DNA of 11,123 nucleotides from Bacteroidota bacterium (GTDB lineage: Bacteria > Bacteroidota > Bacteroidia > Chitinophagales > Chitinophagaceae). The DNA lies in NCBI GenBank assembly GCA_023436425.1, contig JAEZJD010000201.1, positions 1 to 11,123 of the forward strand. The letters are read 5' to 3'. The notes below the pieces were generated by a model. The model was given only the letters and a program-made list of their open reading frames with translations. It did no database searches and had not been told where the DNA came from. The position numbers were made by a program, and so were the translations under genes. How positions within the stretch are numbered: position 1 is the stretch's first letter; the number at the start of each line of letters is the position of its first letter. This document shows positions 6,938-11,123 of this stretch, piece by piece.

Positions 6938-7918
6938 TTAGCTAAACAGACCGCCTTTCTTCAAGCTTCTTGTGCCTTCGGCGATCTTGAAACCGTTCTG
7001 ATAAATTTCAATTCTGTAGTCGCCGGTTTGGAACTTAGGTTGTCTCAATGGAACCTGAATTGTTTTGTGAGTGCCTTGCTCGTACTCAATCGTTGTTTTA
7101 TAAGTGTATGGTTTGTCGCCATCATTTCTTGTTGACAACACAGAACCTGCATCGGAAATAACTTGACCATTTGGTGCCGTCACAATCACATAAATATCAG
7201 CAGGACCTGATTTAGCAATTCTGTTTTCCACATCGAACGTTACCAATAATTTGTCAGCTCTTTTTGCTGTAGTAGTCTCTTTTTCCTTGCCGCTGCTTTT
7301 TTCATTGATAGCTTTAATGCTGATGTTTGAAGCGGAAAATGTTGAGCCTACATCAACTGTTTTTGACAGTTCTTCTTTTTCTGTTGTTGTTTGCTGCAGG
7401 TTTGTTTCAAGCACTTGCTTCTCCTGGTGCAACGCTGTGTTAGTTGCTGCCAATTGCTGATTTTCACCAGTCAGTCTTGCTACTTCAGCCTCAAGGTTAG
7501 AAATCTTTCCATTTAATTGTGAAATAAGACTTCTTGCTCTTTGCAGATCTGAAGCCGTTGCATTTTTGTTATTGATGATCTTATTGATCTGGTTTTTCAG
7601 CTTAACAATTTCTGTCTGACGATCCGTTAACTGACCTTGCAAACTGTTGTTGCTGCCGGTAAGTGAATCAAGTCTCGTCAACGCTTCGTTGTAAGCAGAT
7701 TGCACTGAATCTTTTGCAGATGTCACGGTCGTTACTTCTGCACTTTTCACTTTAAACTGCTCAGTAGACTTGTTTTTGTCCCACAGGAAGTAGCCCCATG
7801 TTCCGAGAAGCACAACAGCGAGTGCGCCGATGATAATGTTTTTCGTAGTGTTGCCGTTTGTAGTTCTTGTTGTCGTGGTAGAACCAGTCGAACCGGAAGG
7901 ATAATTTGTATTTGCCAT
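6938..7918 (-). CDS. Membrane-anchored coiled-coil protein with C-terminal beta domain, function unknown
   Basis: The protein has 326 residues from the ATG at 7918 (MANTNYPSGS). A longer open frame begins at 8026, but it would overlap divergent holA and adds a low-quality N-terminus. Visible parts in order are a Ser/Thr/Asn-rich head (1-26), one transmembrane helix (about 27-46, IIIGALAVVLLGTWGYFLW), a long coiled coil (about 65-190) with a short break near 117-124, and a C-terminal domain (about 196-326). The C-terminal domain has beta-strand patterns such as KLLVTFDVENRI, ADIYVIVTAPNG, TYKTTIEYE and YRIEIYQNGFKIAEG. The head has little charge, so topology is uncertain; the usual reading is a short cytoplasmic head with the coil and beta domain in the periplasm. 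I do not recognise a named family. The gene stands alone, with its own terminator and a divergent neighbour. Possible roles include an envelope spacer or tether, but this is speculation. Confidence 0.85.
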   Translation of the reverse strand: MANTNYPSGSTGSTTTTRTTNGNTTKNIIIGALAVVLLGTWGYFLWDKNKSTEQFKVKSAEVTTVTSAKDSVQSAYNEALTRLDSLTGSNNSLQGQLTDRQTEIVKLKNQINKIINNKNATASDLQRARSLISQLNGKISNLEAEVARLTGENQQLAATNTALHQEKQVLETNLQQTTTEKEELSKTVDVGSTFSASNISIKAINEKSSGKEKETTTAKRADKLLVTFDVENRIAKSGPADIYVIVTAPNGQVISDAGSVLSTRNDGDKPYTYKTTIEYEQGTHKTIQVPLRQPKFQTGDYRIEIYQNGFKIAEGTRSLKKGGLFS

Positions 7919-7935
7919 CTTGTAAGGTTTAATGT

Positions 7936-7969
7936 TTTTAAATTTCTTGAGCGCTGAGGTTTTAAATTT
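7936..7969. repeat. 10-base direct repeat in the divergent holA promoter region
   Basis: TTTTAAATTT occurs at 7936-7945 and again at 7960-7969, a spacing of 24 bases from start to start. The second copy overlaps the candidate -7 box of holA. AT-rich repeats of this length in intergenic DNA can be accidental. Confidence 0.4.
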
Positions 7970-7970
7970 G
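7963..7970 (+). promoter_or_regulatory. Candidate Bacteroidota -7 promoter box for holA
   Basis: TAAATTTG is a perfect match to the Bacteroidota primary-sigma -7 consensus TAnnTTTG. It lies 46 bases before the holA ATG, which predicts a leader of roughly 40 bases. No convincing -33 TTTG is present at the expected distance; the nearest is CTTG at 7946-7949, which is too close. The call therefore rests on the -7 box alone. Confidence 0.4.
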
Positions 7971-8016
7971 GATGGCCGCACAAGTTCTAAAACCGTGCCA
8001 GAAAAATTGTACAAGA

Positions 8017-9012
8017 ATGACATCACAACAGATTATTGCTGATCTGAAAAAGGGAAAACACAAACCCGTTTATTGGCTGGAGGGCGAAGAAGAATTCTTT
8101 ATAGATCAGGTAATTGAATTTGCAGAACATCATCTGTTGTCCGAAAGTGAGGCTGGGTTCAATTTAACGGTTTTTTATGGACGTGACGCGGCTTGGCCCG
8201 ACGTAGTAAATGCCTGCATGCGCTACCCGATGTTTGCCGAAAAACAAGTGGTAATTTTGAAAGAAGGGCAGGCAATGAGAGACATAGAAAAACTCGAATC
8301 ATATGTGGAAAAGCCTCTGAACTCTACATTATTTTTTGTTGCTTACAAAGACAAAAAAGTGGATGGACGAACCCGTCTGGCGAAACTGTTAAAAGAAAGA
8401 GCCGTCCTATTCACCTCGAAAAAAATTTACGACAATGCATTGCCGGAATGGACGAGTGAATTGGTGCACTCCAAGGGATATACGATCACAAAAAAAGCTT
8501 TGTTTCTCCTGATTGATCACATTGGAAATGATCTATCGCGAATAAGCAACGAAATTGATAAGCTGGCGCTGAATCTTGGAGAAAAGAAAAACATAACGGA
8601 AGATGATATTGAGCGATTCATTGGCGTCAGTAAGGACTTCAATGTGTTTGAATTGCAGCAGGCAATTGCCCAAAGGGATCTTTATAAAGCAATCAGGATT
8701 GTTCAATATTTTGCTGCTAATCCGAAAGCCGCACCGGTACAGTTGATCTTTCCTTCTCTCTACAACTTTTTCAGTAAAGTGTTGATGGTTTACTCGGTTG
8801 CTGACGAAAGATCTGCGGCTTCAGCGCTGGGCGTCAATCCGTATTTTGTAAAAGATTTTATGAATGCATCACGGCGTTTTCGTCCGCAGGAAATTGAGAA
8901 AATTTTGTTGTTGCTCCACCGCTACAACCTGAGAAGCATCGGAATTGGCGATCCGGGAACGGATGACGCCGAACTATTAAAGGAAATGGTGGTGAAGATG
9001 ATCGGAAGCTAA
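8017..9012 (+). CDS. holA: DNA polymerase III delta subunit
   Basis: The delta subunit opens the beta sliding clamp as part of the clamp-loader complex in chromosome replication. The 331 residues fit the family, and the start at 8017 puts the conserved opening (PVYWLEGEEEFFIDQ, 17-31) near the N-terminus. The frame is open back to 7972, but the added 15 residues do not resemble the family and would run into the promoter region. The N-terminal AAA+-like fold lacks a canonical Walker A, as expected of delta. Other recognisable blocks are GNDLSRISNEIDKLAL (170-185), the ITEDDIERFIG turn (193-203), and FELQQAIAQRD (211-221) at the start of the C-terminal collar domain. It is divergent from the coiled-coil gene and converges on ribF with a 52-base gap. 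Confidence 0.94.
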   Translation: MTSQQIIADLKKGKHKPVYWLEGEEEFFIDQVIEFAEHHLLSESEAGFNLTVFYGRDAAWPDVVNACMRYPMFAEKQVVILKEGQAMRDIEKLESYVEKPLNSTLFFVAYKDKKVDGRTRLAKLLKERAVLFTSKKIYDNALPEWTSELVHSKGYTITKKALFLLIDHIGNDLSRISNEIDKLALNLGEKKNITEDDIERFIGVSKDFNVFELQQAIAQRDLYKAIRIVQYFAANPKAAPVQLIFPSLYNFFSKVLMVYSVADERSAASALGVNPYFVKDFMNASRRFRPQEIEKILLLLHRYNLRSIGIGDPGTDDAELLKEMVVKMIGS

Positions 9013-9064
9013 AAGCATTTAAATCCAAAGGAGAAATTTGCGAATCATAGAGACGCGAAAATAA

Positions 9065-9979
9065 TCACTGCAAGCTTGCTTCTTTGTCTTTTGCCAATTG
9101 CTGCTTTAGCTCGTCAAGCGAATTGTATTTTACCTGGTTTCGCAAAAATTTTTTGACAAACACGCGGATTTCTGTATCGTAAATGTCTTGATCAAAGTTG
9201 AAAATATTCACCTCGACTCTCTCATCAGAATTAACCAATGTAGGACGAGCACCGATGCTTAACATCCCTTTTTTCATCTCACCTTCGATCACGACATCTA
9301 CCGCATACACGCCGTGACCCAATCGTATCTTCTCCTCGCTTGTATACTGAAGATTTGCAGTAGGGTAGCCCAACACCCGTCCCAATTTGTCACCCTGCAC
9401 TACTAGTCCGCTGAAGAAAAAGTTGTAGCCCAAAAGCTTGTTTGCACTATCCACATCACTGCTGAATATTGCCTGACGAATTTGCGTGGAGCTTACAGCT
9501 ACTTCATGCAGCGTGTGCTTAGGAATTTCCATTAACGTGTAATGATATGTCACTGATTTTTCTTGCAGCAGAGCAAAATTGCCACCGCGGTTTTTGCCAA
9601 AATGATGATCGTAGCCAATGATGATTATATGCGGATGAAAATTGGCCACCAGAAATTGGCTAATGTAGTTTTCAGCTGATAATTCCGAAAAGTCTCTGGT
9701 GAATGGAACAATTACCAGATGATCCAAACCTGTTGTTGATAATAATTCAATTTTTTCGTCCAGAGTATTTAGCAACTGCAATTGCTCTGTTGGATTGACG
9801 ATTGATCTCGGGTGCGGATGAAAAGTTATAATCAAAGATTCTCCGCCGCAGTTTTTTGCTTCAGCAACAAGTCGTGAAATAATCTTCCTGTGACCTTCAT
9901 GCACCCCGTCGAAAGTGCCAATGGTAACAACAGCTTTTTTGAAAGAAGGAAGATGCTCAACACCACGATGTACCTGCAT
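9065..9979 (-). CDS. ribF: Bifunctional riboflavin kinase / FAD synthetase
   Basis: RibF phosphorylates riboflavin to FMN and adenylylates FMN to FAD, both using ATP, in the cytoplasm. All 304 residues are present. The N-terminal FMN adenylyltransferase half shows GTFDGVHEGH (21-30), HPHP (54-57), GYDHHFGKNRGG (122-133) and SSTQIR (163-168). The C-terminal riboflavin kinase half shows GDKLGRVLGYPTAN (196-209), with the PTAN motif of ATP-Mg binding, and VEVNIFNFDQDIYD (255-268), which carries the conserved glutamate. Both halves look intact, so the enzyme should be fully bifunctional. The ATG at 9979 gives the usual short lead before the first motif. It is divergent from purM, 79 bases away, and convergent with holA, with no good terminator hairpin in the 52-base gap between their ends. 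Confidence 0.96.
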   Translation of the reverse strand: MQVHRGVEHLPSFKKAVVTIGTFDGVHEGHRKIISRLVAEAKNCGGESLIITFHPHPRSIVNPTEQLQLLNTLDEKIELLSTTGLDHLVIVPFTRDFSELSAENYISQFLVANFHPHIIIIGYDHHFGKNRGGNFALLQEKSVTYHYTLMEIPKHTLHEVAVSSTQIRQAIFSSDVDSANKLLGYNFFFSGLVVQGDKLGRVLGYPTANLQYTSEEKIRLGHGVYAVDVVIEGEMKKGMLSIGARPTLVNSDERVEVNIFNFDQDIYDTEIRVFVKKFLRNQVKYNSLDELKQQLAKDKEASLQ

Positions 9980-10010
9980 GAAAAATCAGAAATTTGGCAA
10001 AGATTCGGAA

Positions 10011-10035
10011 TTCGAATTTAGAACTTCGAATTTAG
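10011..10035. repeat. Two direct copies of TTCGAATTTAG between ribF and purM
   Basis: TTCGAATTTAG occurs at 10011-10021 and 10025-10035, repeating every 14 bases. Each copy contains the palindrome TTCGAA. They lie midway in the 79-base divergent region between ribF and purM, where a regulator could affect both genes, but they could equally be slippage-derived intergenic repeats. Confidence 0.6.
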
Positions 10036-10046
10036 TTTTCCGAGCA

Positions 10047-10054
10047 TAGATTTG
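10047..10054 (+). promoter_or_regulatory. Candidate -7 box for purM giving a leaderless or near-leaderless transcript
   Basis: TAGATTTG matches the TAnnTTTG consensus exactly. It ends only four bases before the purM ATG at 10059, so transcription would start at or almost at the start codon. No good -33 element is visible at the right distance. This may be a chance match in AT-rich DNA. Confidence 0.25.
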
Positions 10055-10058
10055 CTTC

Positions 10059-11123
10059 ATGTCGTTGTATTCAAAACGAGGCGTTTCTGCACAAAAAGAA
10101 GAAGTACACGCTGCCACCAAAAAACTTGATAAAGGAATATTTCCGAAATCGTTCTGCAAGGTAACTGAAGATATTCTTGGTGGCGATGCGCATTGGGTGA
10201 ATGTGATGCATGCAGATGGCGCAGGAACAAAATCTATTCTTGCTTACTTGTATTGGAAAGAAACAGGCGACATTTCTGTTTGGAAAGGCATCGCACAGGA
10301 TGCGATTGTGATGAACCTTGATGATCTCCTTTGTGTTGGCATTTATAACAATATTCTTTTTTCTTCATCCATTGATCGCAACAAAAATGTTATTCCCGGT
10401 GAGGTATTGAAGGTGATTATAGAAGGAACACAGGAGTTTTTTGATACAATGCGTGAACATGATGTCAACATTCATTTTCTCGGCGGAGAAACGGCTGATG
10501 TAGGCGATGTTGTCCAAACAATTGCAGTGAACGGAACAATGGCAGCGAGATGGGAGCGAAAAAAAATTATTTCAAACGACAAGATAGCGGCCGGTGACGT
10601 TATTGTGGGATTCGCAAGCTATGGACAAAGTTCGTATGAGAGTGAATACAACAGCGGAATAGGAAGTAATGGATTAACGAGCGCACGCCATGATGTATTG
10701 AATAAATACTACGCAGAAAACTTTCCTGAAACATACGACAGCAGTTTAAACGATGATGTAGTATACATTGGTAAACACAGATTAACCGATGAAGTTTTCG
10801 AAGAAGGGCCTGGCAAAACGAACGTGGGCAAACTTATTCTTTCACCCACCCGCACATTTGCTCCGCTTGTAAAAACAATTTTCGAAGCGCAATTTGATGC
10901 GGTTCACGGGATGGTTCATTGCAGCGGGGGCGGACAAACGAAGTGCATGAAGTATGTTCCGGACGATGTAAAGGTTATAAAGGACAATTTGTTTTCACCA
11001 CCGGAGATCTTCAAAATTATTCAGCAATCCAGCAGCGCCGACGATAAAGAAATGTACCAGGTATTTAATATGGGCTGCCGACTGGAGATCTACACAAATG
11101 AAAAAAATGCTGATCAATTGATC
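10059..11123 (+). CDS. purM: Phosphoribosylformylglycinamidine cyclo-ligase (AIR synthase), 3' partial
   Basis: PurM closes the imidazole ring, converting FGAM to AIR with ATP, in de novo purine synthesis. The frame runs 355 codons from the ATG and leaves the window without a stop; from memory of Bacteroidota homologues of about 390 residues, roughly 35 are missing. The start is supported by the family-like opening MSLYSKRGVSAQKEEVHAA. Recognisable blocks are DKGIFPKSFCK, MHADGAGTKS (equivalent of the ATP-binding DGVGTK), GIAQDAIVMNLDDLLCVG, GGETADVGDVV, SNGLTSARHD, LILSPTRTFAP, HCSGGGQTK and VFNMGCRLEIY. This is the long Bacteroidota type, distinct from the E. coli form in several motifs, for example GAGTK for GVGTK. 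It is divergent from ribF and lies about 6.4 kb from purC, in a separate transcription unit. Confidence 0.95.
   Translation, partial: MSLYSKRGVSAQKEEVHAATKKLDKGIFPKSFCKVTEDILGGDAHWVNVMHADGAGTKSILAYLYWKETGDISVWKGIAQDAIVMNLDDLLCVGIYNNILFSSSIDRNKNVIPGEVLKVIIEGTQEFFDTMREHDVNIHFLGGETADVGDVVQTIAVNGTMAARWERKKIISNDKIAAGDVIVGFASYGQSSYESEYNSGIGSNGLTSARHDVLNKYYAENFPETYDSSLNDDVVYIGKHRLTDEVFEEGPGKTNVGKLILSPTRTFAPLVKTIFEAQFDAVHGMVHCSGGGQTKCMKYVPDDVKVIKDNLFSPPEIFKIIQQSSSADDKEMYQVFNMGCRLEIYTNEKNADQLI

Noticed and set aside
7919..8026. N-terminal extension of the coiled-coil protein to an ATG at 8026
   Set aside because: It would overlap the start of divergent holA, crosses the promoter region, and precedes a natural membrane-protein start at 7918.
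9037..9060. Possible terminator hairpin between holA and ribF (TTTGCG with CGCGAAA)
   Set aside because: It has only six pairs with a bulge and an 11-base loop, and lacks a proper T-tract, so it is too weak to call.
1..11123. Mobile element, CRISPR array, defence island or biosynthetic cluster
   Set aside because: No transposase, integrase, repeat-spacer pattern, toxin-antitoxin pair or clustered enzymes are present; most genes are housekeeping or envelope genes with consistent style.

Overview
The window looks like chromosomal DNA of a Bacteroidota bacterium, most likely a Chitinophagaceae-type lineage. This rests on protein style, not on a search: a TonB-dependent receptor with an N-terminal carboxypeptidase-regulatory-like domain, the long Bacteroidota form of PurM, a bifunctional RibF, no clear Shine-Dalgarno sequences ahead of the starts, and at least one TAnnTTTG-type -7 box. 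It holds eight protein-coding genes, two of them cut by the window edges. I see no tRNA, rRNA, CRISPR array, insertion sequence or phage gene. No gap between genes exceeds about 180 bases.

Layout. Positions 1-2226 (+) hold the C-terminal 741 residues of a large cell-envelope protein that combines a segment resembling the catalytic core of CotH/HipA-type atypical kinases with an Omp85/BamA-like barrel. A small secreted protein gene follows 12 bases later (2239-2736, +), probably in the same transcript. Its last 29 bases overlap the end of purC, which is convergent (2708-3667, -). A 176-base divergent region carrying palindromes and a hairpin separates purC from a solitary TonB-dependent receptor gene (3844-6768, +). 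Two strong, apparently bidirectional hairpin terminators lie in the following convergent gap, one for the receptor and one for a membrane-anchored coiled-coil protein (6938-7918, -). That gene is divergent from holA, the DNA polymerase III delta subunit (8017-9012, +). holA converges on ribF (9065-9979, -), and ribF diverges from purM (10059 to the right edge, +), which lacks only its C-terminal tail.

How the genes relate. purM and purC encode steps 5 and 8 of de novo IMP synthesis (counting PurF as step 1) but lie in separate transcription units about 6.4 kb apart. ribF makes FMN and FAD, and holA loads the replication clamp; these are housekeeping functions. The envelope genes (kinase-like/barrel protein, small secreted protein, receptor, coiled-coil anchor) are interleaved with them, and the order suggests no single pathway.

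I do not see a clear new multi-gene system. The most interesting item is the first gene, where a kinase-like motif pair sits next to an outer-membrane barrel. Next are the structured leader of the TonB receptor gene and the uncharacterised coiled-coil anchor protein.
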